Below, piece by piece: positions 8,772-16,427 of a DNA stretch of 45,903 nucleotides. The notes beneath the pieces are model-generated. The model was not told the origin of the DNA. It worked only from the letters and a program-made list of their open reading frames with translations, and did not search any database. The stretch comes from JBCBSS01 sp039819065 (lineage in GTDB: Bacteria > Bacteroidota > Bacteroidia > Cytophagales > Cyclobacteriaceae), in contig JBCBSS010000049.1 in assembly GCA_039819065.1 (NCBI GenBank), forward strand, positions 1-45,903, written 5' to 3'. The position numbers and the translations under genes were made by a program. Each line of letters begins with the position of its first letter. The first letter of the stretch is position 1.

Positions 8772-9755
8772 CTAGCGACTAGAAATTGAAATCTCTTTGA
8801 CTTTTGCTTGTTTATCGATCAGGCTAGGATCGAGATTGTGTTCTGTATGGTATGCGTCCAAAAGCAATGCATACTCTTCTACAATGGCATAGGTTCTACT
8901 TTCTAATTCTGAGCCATGCACTTCGAAGCTTTCGAATTTTCTCATGATCTCGCCAAAAGTCATTCCTACTTTGAGACCATATTCAGTGGATGCCTGCGGT
9001 GTGGTGATCACAATTGTTCCGACCTTCTCTTCATCATGGCGGTGAGGCATTAAATAGCCTAGCCGTTCTCCAGACGCTCCAATGATGTAGAATACATCGA
9101 AATCACCATCTCCTGTAGATAACGTCCCTTTTTCCAGCCGATCCGAGGACGAAGAGATTTTAGCATTCAGTACTATGCCGTAGAATGCTTTTGGTTCTAT
9201 GTTATAGGTCTGATTAACCGCGTTGTAACGTTCATCATTTCCAAAAACCATGAATACCATTTCACTCCAGGAATGCATATCGCCCCAAATATCTCCTTCC
9301 TTTTGAGCAAAAGCATCGCTATCTCCGGGTACGTTATTTTTATCCTCATCGAGCCATTTGATCAACGTTTGTTCATCCTTAAAATAGTATCGGTTTTCAT
9401 GAACAAACTGCCTATTGTTCTCATCCGTCAAATGATCCTGGTAAAAAGCGAATATCAGCCCGTCTTGACCGAAATAGTAGTCGCTGATTGTTTTGTCATT
9501 GCCTTTGAACAAGGTCACCTGAAACTTGATCAAACTACCATCTTTAAACCACTCCTTGAATTCAGCAGGTTGTCCACCATTCAATGTATCAGATTGATGT
9601 ACGATAGGTGAGATATCTTGGCACAATACATTGACCTCAACAAAACGCTGCTTAATGTATTTGATTTGATCCTGATCGGTTGGTTGTGCTAAAGTAGGTG
9701 CGGCTTGATAGCATAATCCCAATAAGAACATTCCAAGCGTGAGTAGATATCTCAT
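8772..9755 (-). CDS. Exported protein of unknown function
   Basis: The 327-residue product starts with a classical signal peptide (MRYLLTLGMFLLGLCYQAAPTLAQ, cleavage probably after the AQ). The mature protein has two parts. An N-terminal part (about 25-165) is rich in aromatic and acidic residues with alternating YYF strands, suggesting a beta-sheet fold like those that read out small-molecule or metabolite state. A C-terminal part (about 230-310) contains IVITTPQASTEYGLKVGMTF, a strand-turn-helix that recurs in small periplasmic proteins. I do not recognise a named family. It is transcribed towards the VWA operon, and its 3' end touches a family 2 hairpin. No operon partner. Confidence 0.75.
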   Translation of the reverse strand: MRYLLTLGMFLLGLCYQAAPTLAQPTDQDQIKYIKQRFVEVNVLCQDISPIVHQSDTLNGGQPAEFKEWFKDGSLIKFQVTLFKGNDKTISDYYFGQDGLIFAFYQDHLTDENNRQFVHENRYYFKDEQTLIKWLDEDKNNVPGDSDAFAQKEGDIWGDMHSWSEMVFMVFGNDERYNAVNQTYNIEPKAFYGIVLNAKISSSSDRLEKGTLSTGDGDFDVFYIIGASGERLGYLMPHRHDEEKVGTIVITTPQASTEYGLKVGMTFGEIMRKFESFEVHGSELESRTYAIVEEYALLLDAYHTEHNLDPSLIDKQAKVKEISISSR

Positions 9756-9809
9756 GAGTTGAGTGTTTAATATATCAATTTAAGCTTTTATGGTAGAATA
9801 GAAAATCAC

Positions 9810-9915
9810 TATGATAAGGTGAATATCTTGCAACAAGCATGAAACAATAGGGTAGAAGATGGTTTTTCGTGTTTTAGAACCCTGCCAATGTCTGACTTGC
9901 GTTAGCAGAAAATGC
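9810..9915. repeat. Segment similar to 14115-14226
   Basis: Bases 9826-9890 and 14133-14197 share a run of matching words (CAACAAG-ATGAAA-AATAGGG, GTTTTAGA-CC) and appear about 75% identical, with weaker similarity on both sides. One copy lies upstream of the exported-protein gene, the other directly follows the truncated EF-G fragment. It may be a dispersed repeat or a trace of the recombination that built the tandem duplication. Confidence 0.55.
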
Positions 9916-9918
9916 GTA

Positions 9919-10092
9919 GTTGGCGTGCATTTGTAACGCGTGATTTACAGCTTGTGAACCGTAGTTGGCGCGCGTTTGCAACGCGTGCAATAATTTTCAT
10001 GTATCTAACTAGGAACACACTATCAAAACGCTCCTACAAGGGCAAAAGAAACACCCGACTTACACAAAGAACGCGTTGCAAACGCGCTCTAA
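9919..10092. repeat. Family 1 REP-like cluster: two direct arms and one inverted arm
   Basis: Left-type arms (GTTGGCGNGC-TTTG-AACGCGTG) occur twice, near 9919-9941 and 9963-9988, and a right-type arm (AACGCGTTGCAAACGCGCTC) near 10072-10091. The interval 9756-10161 between two minus-strand genes holds no credible gene; an 88-codon frame across it is built from the repeat arms. A GTCATGTCGAGCATAGCGAC motif at about 10121-10140 is another typical dispersed Bacteroidota sequence. Confidence 0.75.
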
Positions 10093-10161
10093 CATATGTA
10101 TTCAAATTCACACTTAGTAGTCATGTCGAGCATAGCGACTCAACCAACATGCTTCTGGGCC

Positions 10162-10992
10162 CTAGAAGCGATAGGTAAGTGATACACCTCTACCGGTCGG
10201 CAGTATTAATAACCCTTGGTTTCTCTGCAGTTTTTCCTTGAATTTTGGATAGACTCTAATGACTGTTTCTGCACAGGCAATCCCAAGAGCAGACCCCAAA
10301 AGTACATCAGAAGCCCAGTGTGCCTGGTCATATATCCTTGCTACGCCAACTATTACAGGAACGGAATAAAAGAAAATTTTTAGAGGTTTGAACTTGACTT
10401 GATGTGCCATAACCCATGACGTAGCAAGGGCAAGCATCGTATGCCCTGAAGGAAAAGAGTGATAAGCTATTGTGCCATCGAAAGGTCTAAATCCATATAC
10501 CCCATCACCAGTAAGCGGCCTGGCTCTACCTACCAATTCTTTAGAAAAAGTCTGTAGAAGGCCTGAGGTAGTTATTGATGCAAAAAGCATAATACCCGTA
10601 TCTCTTAGCCATTCATTGTTAAAAATCACTCCCGAACTCCATACAGCTAATAAAAAAGGATAATTATTGTCCGGTTGTCCCATAAAATCCCCAAACTTGG
10701 AGACGCGATCCATTACCTTATTTTGGTTATTCCTGAAGAAATTAGATATTGGTCTATCCAGCAATGTAACGGTAGCTGAAATACCTATGGCTCCACCCAA
10801 TCGTATCCAATCTCTTTTCTGCCAAGAGGCAGGCCGCGCATAAGTTGCACCTATTGTTTGAATAGCAAGCTTCCCGTCATTAGTAATACGGCGAAAGAAA
10901 TGCTCTTTTTTGACTTTGATTGTATCAATTTGGGCCAAAAGCCCAGAGCTGGTGATCACTAAGAGAAGCAATAGCGTATGCCTTTTAATCAT
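10162..10992 (-). CDS. PAP2-superfamily membrane phosphatase
   Basis: The 276-residue protein has all three PAP2 motifs: K151-x6-R158-P159 (KELVGRARP), P181-S-G-H184, and R219-x5-H225-x3-D229 (in ARIYDQAHWASD, with Ala replacing the usual first Ser). These form the histidine phosphatase site used on phosphatidic acid, undecaprenyl pyrophosphate or phosphatidylglycerophosphate. An N-terminal signal peptide (residues 1-20) precedes a soluble stretch, then several hydrophobic segments (about 65-80, 115-145, 185-195, 207-220). A periplasm-facing active site is expected. It is monocistronic as far as visible; the substrate cannot be told from sequence. Confidence 0.9.
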   Translation of the reverse strand: MIKRHTLLLLLVITSSGLLAQIDTIKVKKEHFFRRITNDGKLAIQTIGATYARPASWQKRDWIRLGGAIGISATVTLLDRPISNFFRNNQNKVMDRVSKFGDFMGQPDNNYPFLLAVWSSGVIFNNEWLRDTGIMLFASITTSGLLQTFSKELVGRARPLTGDGVYGFRPFDGTIAYHSFPSGHTMLALATSWVMAHQVKFKPLKIFFYSVPVIVGVARIYDQAHWASDVLLGSALGIACAETVIRVYPKFKEKLQRNQGLLILPTGRGVSLTYRF

Positions 10993-11454
10993 GTAAATCG
11001 GTTAGTATTTTAGTTTTGTTTGTAAAGTCATTGGTCACAGTAGTAGTGAAATGGGTAATATCAAGGCGGTAAATAAATCTTAACGATTCAGACTATCAGG
11101 AATTGCTGGTACTGACAGATTAGAAGTTTAAACTTAGAACGCTGGTTTTATGATCTTGAAAATAACGTGTTTGGTCGAGTAAGGTTGAGTACTTAGGTAT
11201 TTTTCCTAGAAAATGACCATTATTCCTAAGATTTTGCACTAGTACTGGTAATTCCGGATGTATTCGCCAAAACTCTATTTTGCATGATCGCTTTTGGTCG
11301 AAGCTTGTTCTATCGAGGAAATCGAAACATATACGCTCTGTCTGGCTCGCCTTTTAACACGTATCTTATTGGTAACTGAAGCTTAAGATAGGAAGGATCA
11401 GAAATGTTGCCTTAATAGGTGGACAGAAATACTCTCTCATCCGTATTAAAACCA
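10993..11454. other. Intergenic stretch with no gene seen
   Basis: The stretch lies between the divergent PAP2 and BlaI genes. No ORF with coding character, RNA gene, or clear -33/-7 promoter was found. The BlaI operator-promoter begins just beyond its right end. A run of ATTTTTCCTAGAAAATGACC near 11198-11217 is noticeable but unexplained. Confidence 0.6.
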
Positions 11455-11492
11455 ATTCAACTGATTTTTCCGTTGATAAACTGAACTTGCCG

Positions 11493-11523
11493 TTGTATAA
11501 CTGGAAAATCAGTTATACATTTA
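11493..11523 (+). promoter_or_regulatory. BlaI-type operator overlapping promoter, copy A
   Basis: A perfect dyad GTATAACTG-N6-CAGTTATAC spans 11495-11518. It lies between a -33 TTG (11493-11495) and a -7-like TACATTTA (11516-11523) at 20-nt spacing. Copy B has the same arrangement with a consensus TACATTTG, so copy A has G to A at the last -7 position. An upstream AACTG half-site cluster (11460-11485) is shared. The regulator encoded 9 bp downstream is the obvious ligand. Confidence 0.75.
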
Positions 11524-11527
11524 TGGC

Positions 11528-11902
11528 ATGGAATCACTTACCAAAACAGAAGAGAGGGTAATGCATATCCTTTGGCGTATCAAGAAAGGGTTCGTCAGGG
11601 ATGTACTGGATCAACTACCTGAACCCAAACCTCCTTACAATACAATATCATCAGTCATTAGAATACTGGAGCAAAAGGTCTTTGTAGGATATAAAGCCTA
11701 TGGCAAGACCCATGAATACTTTCCAAAAGTGACCAAAGTGGCCTATAAGAAATTCGCCTTCAAGAATATGATCTCTGACTATTTTGATGGGTCGGTGGAG
11801 AATGTGGTTTCTTTTATGGTCAAAGAGCAAGACCTGGATCAGTCAGAAATCGACGAGATCATGGAGATAATAGAGCAACATAAAAAACCAAACAAGAAAT
11901 AG
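11528..11902 (+). CDS. BlaI/MecI/CopY-family repressor, copy A
   Basis: The 124-residue protein is a winged-helix repressor. It starts MESLTKTEERVMHILWRIKKG, the family-typical N-terminus, followed by a recognition helix region (YNTISSVIRILEQK, 38-51) and wing (AYGKTHEYFP), then a C-terminal dimerisation helix pair rich in acidic residues. Members bind a dyad in their own promoter and are cleaved or released when the partner M56 protease is activated. Here the dyad ends 9 bp before the ATG, so the transcript is probably leaderless or nearly so. It differs from copy B at only a few positions, including V for G (EQKVFV) and Y for H before KAYG. The stop is 4 bp before the peptidase start, with an AGGAG motif overlapping the stop. 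Confidence 0.95.
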   Translation: MESLTKTEERVMHILWRIKKGFVRDVLDQLPEPKPPYNTISSVIRILEQKVFVGYKAYGKTHEYFPKVTKVAYKKFAFKNMISDYFDGSVENVVSFMVKEQDLDQSEIDEIMEIIEQHKKPNKK

Positions 11903-11906
11903 GAGC

Positions 11907-13325
11907 ATGGTAGCCATCTTAAAGTATCTGATTGAGGTATCGATCTGCCTAACCGCTTTTTATCTCCTATATTATTTTATGCTTGCCAGAACGAGACAAC
12001 CGCAATGGAACCGGTTTTATTTAATTGGTACACTTTTACTCAGTCTGGTAATACCGACGCTAGAGTTGGATAGCCATGCCTTGGCGCCCTACCCAAAGCT
12101 GAATGAGACCGTCAAGCTGTTGGAAGAAGTGGAGTTAGGAATTTTCGATACTTCAGCAGATTTAACAGCTGATCCAAACACAGAAGCTCACCTTTCTTCT
12201 AAAGGATTGGATTTTTCTGTCGCTACCTTGATCACTGGACTCTACTTGATAGGATTGGTTATTGCCGGCATTGTCCTTATTAAACGGATGGTAAAGCTTG
12301 GTATCCTAATTAGACGTAGTTCTTTTCAACCTGTGGCGAGCTTTAAGATTGTCAAGACGAATTCTCGTTTGGCACCCTTTTCCTTCTTAAAGTATATTTT
12401 TCTACCTGTACGATCTGATCTTAACGCTAGTCAGCAGCACATCATTTTTCAACACGAGGCCATACATGGCTCACAGCGGCATAGCATTGATATTCTACTA
12501 TTAGAATTAGGCATTGTAATGCTCTGGTTCAATCCCGTCATATACCTAATGAGAAGGGCGTTAAGAGAGGAACACGAATACTATGTTGATCACCGGATAG
12601 CCGAGCAAGAAGACCTAACGGACTATGCTAAGCTCATTTTACAACTTGCTAACAATAACGACACCCATTTTATAACCAATAATTTTTCTAAAACTCAAAT
12701 TAAAAAAAGGATTACTATGTTACACAACCCCAAATTTAGCCGGTGGGCTCGGCTCAGGTTCCTGATGGCACTGCCTATGGTCGTTGGCCTAATGGCACTT
12801 TTCGCCTTCAAGCCGGTCGAGATGCCATGGGCAGAACATACGCACATTTCTGCCGATGGAGCTTCTTTCATAAGCGTAGAACGGAAGTCGGTACAAGATT
12901 ATATCCCATCTGGTATGCCCATCGCTGAAGAAAGGCTTACAAGGCTCAGCTCAAACTATGGCATGAGAACGCATCCTATTCTCAAAGTGAAAAAAATGCA
13001 CCATGGTATCGATTTCAGCGCACCAAAAGGTACTGAGGTTTATGCTACCGCCGATGGAGAAATTGTTAAGCTCAACAAGAGCGAGGTTGATAAAGGTTAT
13101 GGAAAAGTGGTAATGATCAAACATGGTAATGTTTACCATACGCTATACGCTCATCTCAATGAGTTCGTAGTTGTGGAAGGGGAACGTGTGAAGAAAGGGG
13201 AGCTGATCGGATACGTGGGTAATACCGGGAGATCTTTTGCTCCACATCTGCATTATGAGGTCTGGAAGGATGGAGAAAGAATAGACCCAAACAGTACTTT
13301 AAAAGAGACAGTGGTGAGTGAATAG
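11907..13325 (+). CDS. M56 (BlaR1-type) peptidase fused to an M23 (LytM) domain, copy A
   Basis: The 472-residue protein has hydrophobic segments at about 5-27, 35-52, 105-126, 195-215 and 283-302. The M56 zinc protease motif H183-E-A-I-H187 lies between them, with EEHEYYVD (221-228) supplying the downstream acidic ligand region. The last 170 residues are a periplasmic M23 domain with intact ligands: H365 and D369 (MHHGIDF), H416 (YAHL), and H448/H450 (PHLHYEV). In BlaR1 and MecR1 this position holds a penicillin-binding sensor; here a LytM-like domain takes its place, suggesting it reads peptidoglycan state or a muropeptide. NCBI uses the name M23/M56 family metallopeptidase for such fusions. 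It is the second gene of the BlaI operon, and a terminator follows at 13482. Confidence 0.93.
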   Translation: MVAILKYLIEVSICLTAFYLLYYFMLARTRQPQWNRFYLIGTLLLSLVIPTLELDSHALAPYPKLNETVKLLEEVELGIFDTSADLTADPNTEAHLSSKGLDFSVATLITGLYLIGLVIAGIVLIKRMVKLGILIRRSSFQPVASFKIVKTNSRLAPFSFLKYIFLPVRSDLNASQQHIIFQHEAIHGSQRHSIDILLLELGIVMLWFNPVIYLMRRALREEHEYYVDHRIAEQEDLTDYAKLILQLANNNDTHFITNNFSKTQIKKRITMLHNPKFSRWARLRFLMALPMVVGLMALFAFKPVEMPWAEHTHISADGASFISVERKSVQDYIPSGMPIAEERLTRLSSNYGMRTHPILKVKKMHHGIDFSAPKGTEVYATADGEIVKLNKSEVDKGYGKVVMIKHGNVYHTLYAHLNEFVVVEGERVKKGELIGYVGNTGRSFAPHLHYEVWKDGERIDPNSTLKETVVSE

Positions 13326-13481
13326 CCTTACAATGCCTTCCAAGTGCTGATGCGCTGTACTGAGACTATTCGCAGATCAAATGGTGGAATTACAACCATA
13401 ACCGAATCATCTAGAACTGGCTAAGTAGGAATATCAATCATCCAATGACAACACTAGATTGATATTATATGCTTTCCCTGT

Positions 13482-13500
13482 GGGCCTTCGGGCCCTTTTT
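13482..13500 (+). terminator. Intrinsic terminator of BlaI-peptidase operon, copy A
   Basis: A 5-bp GC stem GGGCC/GGCCC closes a UUCG tetraloop and is followed by five T. It lies 157 bp after the peptidase stop. The same hairpin occurs at 16363-16383 in copy B. Confidence 0.85.
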
Positions 13501-13537
13501 ATTGTCTTCAGTTGACTTCTTGCCGATCAATCGGGAT

Positions 13538-13588
13538 GAGAATCTTACTCCCTTGATAATCAATACTTTGAGTCGAGTGAGATTTCTC
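13538..13588. repeat. Family 2 hairpin inside the duplication
   Basis: The core carries inverted ends GAGAATCTTACTC and GAGTGAGATTTCTC, in reverse orientation to the copies at 8693 and 29228. An adjoining CGATCAATCGGGATG matches the flank of the 29228 copy. It is absent from the corresponding place in copy B, so it entered or was lost after the duplication. Confidence 0.7.
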
Positions 13589-13640
13589 TCTCGACCTGTC
13601 CGGATCGAAAAGACAGCTTTTGACACACCCTCTTTTTTTG

Positions 13641-13932
13641 TGCTACCCCTTCAAGACTACGGGTCTTCCATTCAATAAAAGAATTATCCCTACTATGTCA
13701 TCTTATCCATTAGCCCCTGTTGTGTGTTATCACCAACAGGTTTCAGGTTACAAAATTGCTGGTGATAATCTGCCTTTGCAGGTAGGCAGGCACACGGCAA
13801 TGGCAGCAGATTTTAACTTGACAGAGTAAGATTATTTAAAAATCACTTTAGTGAGCCAATCATATTCAAATGGCTTTTAAATAACACTCAACTTCGTTGT
13901 CGGTGGAAGCGTTGAACTATGTCCTAAAGTGA
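13641..13932 (+). other. Copy A of the EF-G leader region, disabled
   Basis: The segment matches 16592-16892. It keeps the 10-bp inverted pair ATCACTTTAG/CTAAAGTGAT (about 13836-13845 and 13923-13932) and the CCTGTTG/CAACAGG hairpin. The inner hairpin reads CAAC-TTC-GTTG here and CGAC-TTC-GTCG in copy B, a compensatory change. The short leader frame stops after four codons (MAFK) and the terminator's 3' half is deleted. A 69-codon frame over this stretch aligns with a 63-codon frame in copy B without indels, but its base changes do not favour third positions, so I do not call it a gene. Confidence 0.55.
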
Positions 13933-13952
13933 TTACAGGGAAAAGGCTGCTT

Positions 13953-14126
13953 CATTACTCCGGCATGATGCATAAGTTGGGCAATGTTAACGATTGGAAT
14001 ACCATAACAGATATCGACCCGCAAGAGAGTAGACGAAGCATTACTATCCAACCTACAGCTATTACGTCACATTGGAGTCATGAGTTGGTAGGTGAACTGA
14101 ACAAGTATCAAATCATGATCATAGGA
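13953..14126 (+). pseudogene. Truncated EF-G fragment (remnant of copy A)
   Basis: Translation gives HYSGMMHKLGNVNDWNTITD and onwards, matching residues 29-87 of the EF-G at 16958 with scattered substitutions (for example G to W in DDGNT and G to S in RGITI). Codons 1-28 and the leader terminator's 3' half are missing: the sequence passes from GGCTGCTT directly into the CATTACTCCGG homologue, a deletion of about 130 bp, possibly between the short similar words CTGCTT and ATGCTT. The fragment ends before the G3 motif. Mutation of invariant GTPase residues shows it is not functional. Confidence 0.85.
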
Positions 14127-14226
14127 TAACCACCTTTCAACAAGTATGAAAGAATAGGGCTGAAGGTAGTTATTATTGTTTTAGAGCCTTACTAAATTAC
14201 TAATTTATATTGTCAGAAAACTGCAA
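14115..14226. repeat. Segment similar to 9810-9915, bordering the EF-G fragment
   Basis: It begins at the break point of the EF-G remnant and resembles the region upstream of the exported-protein gene at 9755. The remaining bases up to the copy B operator (14227-14337) show no feature. Confidence 0.5.
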
Positions 14227-14374
14227 TACTCACTTTTGAAGTAGAGGGTAGTACTAGCCTCTGAAGAACTTTGGCTTTTATTAAGGTCAGGTTCCATTCG
14301 GCCAATAAAAAGGATTATTTATCACCACAAAAAGCAAATCAACTGGTTTATCCGTTAATAAACTGATATTACAG

Positions 14375-14405
14375 TTGTATAACTGATTTTACAGTTATAC
14401 ATTTG
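14375..14405 (+). promoter_or_regulatory. BlaI-type operator overlapping promoter, copy B
   Basis: The dyad GTATAACTG-N6-CAGTTATAC (14377-14400) fills the space between TTG (14375-14377) and an exact -7 box TACATTTG (14398-14405), 20-nt spacing. The N6 differs entirely from copy A while both half-sites are identical, so the half-sites appear selected. A third half-site makes CAGTT-GTAT-AACTG at 14372-14385. The ATG lies at about the expected transcription start. Confidence 0.82.
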
Positions 14406-14409
14406 ATGT

Positions 14410-14784
14410 ATGGAATCACTCACCAAAACAGAAGAAAGGGTAATGCATATTCTTTGGCGCATCAAGAAAGGATTCGTCAGGGATGTACTGGATCAACTAC
14501 CTGAGCCTAAGCCTCCTTACAATACGATATCATCAGTCATTAGAGTATTGGAACAAAAGGGTTTTGTAGGACATAAAGCTTATGGCAAAACCCACGAGTA
14601 CTTTCCTAAAGTGACCAAATTGGCCTATAAGAAATTCGCCTTCAAGAATATGATCTCTGATTACTTTGATGGATCAGTAGAGAATGTAGTTTCTTTTATG
14701 GTCAAAGAGCAAGACTTGGATCAGTCGGAAATCGACGAGATCAAGGAGATAATTGAGCAACATAAAAAACCAAACAAGAAATAG
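14410..14784 (+). CDS. BlaI/MecI/CopY-family repressor, copy B
   Basis: This 124-residue winged-helix repressor is nearly identical to the protein at 11528 (same N-terminus MESLTKTEERVMHILW, same recognition helix with V for I in SVIRVLEQKG). It has the usual G in EQKGFV, where copy A has V, so copy B looks closer to the family norm. Because both operators have identical half-sites, the two repressors should cross-regulate and can form heterodimers. The stop overlaps an AGGAG that serves the peptidase gene 4 bp downstream. The consensus -7 box suggests this copy has the stronger promoter. Confidence 0.95.
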   Translation: MESLTKTEERVMHILWRIKKGFVRDVLDQLPEPKPPYNTISSVIRVLEQKGFVGHKAYGKTHEYFPKVTKLAYKKFAFKNMISDYFDGSVENVVSFMVKEQDLDQSEIDEIKEIIEQHKKPNKK

Positions 14785-14788
14785 GAGC

Positions 14789-16207
14789 ATGGTAGCCATC
14801 TTAAAGTATTTGATTGAGGTATCGATCTGCCTAACCGCTTTTTATCTCCTATATTATTTTATGCTTGCCAAGACCAGACAACCACAATGGAACCGGTTTT
14901 ACTTGCTTAGTACACTTTTACTCAGTCTGGTAATACCGACACTAGAGTTGGATAGCCATGCCTTGGCGCCTTACCCGAAGCTGAATGAGACCGTCAAGCT
15001 GTTGGAAGAAGCCGAGCTAGGGATTTTCCACTCTCCCCAATTGCCGACCATCGATCCTGAAGCTGTAACCCAGCTTCATCCAGAGGGTTTCGGTTTTTCT
15101 ATCGCTAAACTGATTACCGTATTCTATTGGATAGGGCTCTTTATTACAGCTTTAGTACTGCTGAAAAGGTTAACGAAGCTTGGCATCTTGATTAAATATA
15201 CTTCTTTTCAATCGGTGGCAGGCTTCAGGATTGTCAAAACGAATTCTCGTTTGGCACCCTTTTCTTTTCTTAAATATATTTTTCTACCTGCTCGACCTGA
15301 TATTAGTACAAGTCAACAGCGCATCATTTTTCAACATGAAGCTGTGCATAGCTCACAACGGCATAGTATTGATATTCTACTGGTAGAATTAGGCATTGTA
15401 ATACTCTGGTTCAATCCTGTTATATATCTGATCAGAAAGGCGATAAGAGAGGAGCACGAATACTACGTTGATTATCAAATAGCTGAGCAAGAAGACCTAA
15501 CGAACTATGCTAAGCTCATTTTACAACTTGCGAACAATAACAACACCCATTTTATAACTAATAACTTTTCTAAAACTCAAATTAAAAAAAGGATAACTAT
15601 GTTACATACCCCCAAATTTAGCCGGTGGGCTCGACTTCGGTTCCTAATGGCAGTACCGTTAATGGTTGGCCTAATGGCGCTTTTCGCCTTCAAACCTGTA
15701 GAGGTGCCATGGGCCGAAAACACACACATTTCTGTCAATGGAGCTTCTTTTATAGAGATAGAAAGGAAGCCGGTACAAGACTACATCCCATCCGGTATGC
15801 CAATTGCCGAGGAAAAATTGAAACAACCTATTCTCAGCTATGGTATAAAATTCCATCCTATTACCAAAGTAGAAGTCATGTATCATGGTATGGGCTTTTT
15901 TGCAGCAAAAGGTACTGAGGTGTATGCGACTGCCAGTGGAGAAATCGTCAATGCTGAAAATATGGGGTATAATGAGGATTATGGAAAAATAGTAGTGATT
16001 AAACATGGTAACATTTATCATACTGCTTATGCGCACCTCAACGACTTTGTTGTATTGGAAGGAGAACGTGTGAAGAAAGGTGAACTGATAGGATATGTGG
16101 GTAATACCGGAAAGTCTCGTTTTCCACTCTTACAATATCAGGTCTGGAAGGATGGGGAAAGAATAGATCCAAAAAGTACTTTAAAAGAGACAGCGGCGAG
16201 TGAATAG
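14789..16207 (+). CDS. M56 peptidase with a degenerate M23 domain, copy B
   Basis: With ATG 14789 (AGGAG just upstream, matching the copy A start) the product is 472 residues; an earlier TTG at 14753 lies inside BlaI and is not used. The membrane segments and the M56 site H183-E-A-V-H187 are conserved. In the periplasmic M23 domain the zinc ligands are lost: H365 to Y and D369 to G (MYHGMGFF), H448 to L and H450 to Q (PLLQYQV). H416 in YAHL remains. The domain is full length and otherwise well conserved, so it is probably a ligand-binding pseudo-enzyme rather than decaying sequence. The protein can still act as a signalling protease for BlaI. Confidence 0.92.
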   Translation: MVAILKYLIEVSICLTAFYLLYYFMLAKTRQPQWNRFYLLSTLLLSLVIPTLELDSHALAPYPKLNETVKLLEEAELGIFHSPQLPTIDPEAVTQLHPEGFGFSIAKLITVFYWIGLFITALVLLKRLTKLGILIKYTSFQSVAGFRIVKTNSRLAPFSFLKYIFLPARPDISTSQQRIIFQHEAVHSSQRHSIDILLVELGIVILWFNPVIYLIRKAIREEHEYYVDYQIAEQEDLTNYAKLILQLANNNNTHFITNNFSKTQIKKRITMLHTPKFSRWARLRFLMAVPLMVGLMALFAFKPVEVPWAENTHISVNGASFIEIERKPVQDYIPSGMPIAEEKLKQPILSYGIKFHPITKVEVMYHGMGFFAAKGTEVYATASGEIVNAENMGYNEDYGKIVVIKHGNIYHTAYAHLNDFVVLEGERVKKGELIGYVGNTGKSRFPLLQYQVWKDGERIDPKSTLKETAASE

Positions 16208-16362
16208 CCTTACAACGCCTTCCAAGTGCTGATGCGCTGTAGTGCGACTATTCACGTATTAAATGGTGGAATTACAGCAATAACGAATCATCTAGAACTG
16301 GCTAAGTAGGAACATCAATTATCCAATAACAACATTAGATTGATATTATATGCTTTCCCTGT

Positions 16363-16383
16363 GGGCCTTCGGGCCCTTTTTTT
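16363..16383 (+). terminator. Intrinsic terminator of BlaI-peptidase operon, copy B
   Basis: A GGGCC stem with UUCG loop and GGCCC is followed by seven T. It is 156 bp downstream of the peptidase stop. Confidence 0.85.
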
Positions 16384-16394
16384 ATTTTCTTCAC

Positions 16395-16426
16395 TTGACT
16401 TCCTCCTAAAGAATTCATTATACTTG
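16395..16426 (+). promoter_or_regulatory. Candidate promoter found only in copy B
   Basis: TTG at 16395-16397 and TATACTTG at 16419-16426 (one mismatch to TAnnTTTG) lie 21 nt apart. A perfect palindrome GTACAT-C-ATGTAC at 16436-16448 sits at the expected transcription start and could be an operator. Confidence 0.45.
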
Positions 16427-16427
16427 C

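Larger units (their letters stand above)
11455..14126 (+). repeat. Tandem duplication, copy A
   Basis: Copy A contains the operator-promoter, BlaI, the M56/M23 gene, a terminator, a leader region and a truncated EF-G fragment. It aligns with copy B at 14338-17217 at an offset of 2881-2882 up to the terminators, then about 2951 after a replaced segment (about 13515-13635 versus 16400-16590). Similarity ends inside EF-G codon 87. The two BlaI proteins are nearly identical, while the peptidases have diverged more. Confidence 0.9.

Noticed and set aside
8588..8782. 64-codon frame on the plus strand
   Set aside because: It is made of family 1 and family 2 repeat arms read through and overlaps the end of the exported-protein gene.
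9912..10178. 88-codon frame on the plus strand
   Set aside because: The peptide repeats RSWRAFVTR/RSWRAFATR because it reads the direct repeat arms; it has no protein character.
13620..13829. Small frame aligned with 16589-16780 in both duplication copies
   Set aside because: The frame is open in both, but changes are spread over all three codon positions (about 5, 4 and 6) and the start is ATG in one copy and TTG in the other. Pairing of RNA hairpins explains the conserved part better.
13929..14129. 66-codon frame as an independent gene
   Set aside because: It is the EF-G remnant fused to leader sequence by a deletion.
14753..14788. Upstream TTG start for the copy B M56 peptidase
   Set aside because: It overlaps BlaI, and the copy A gene and the AGGAG site both support ATG 14789.
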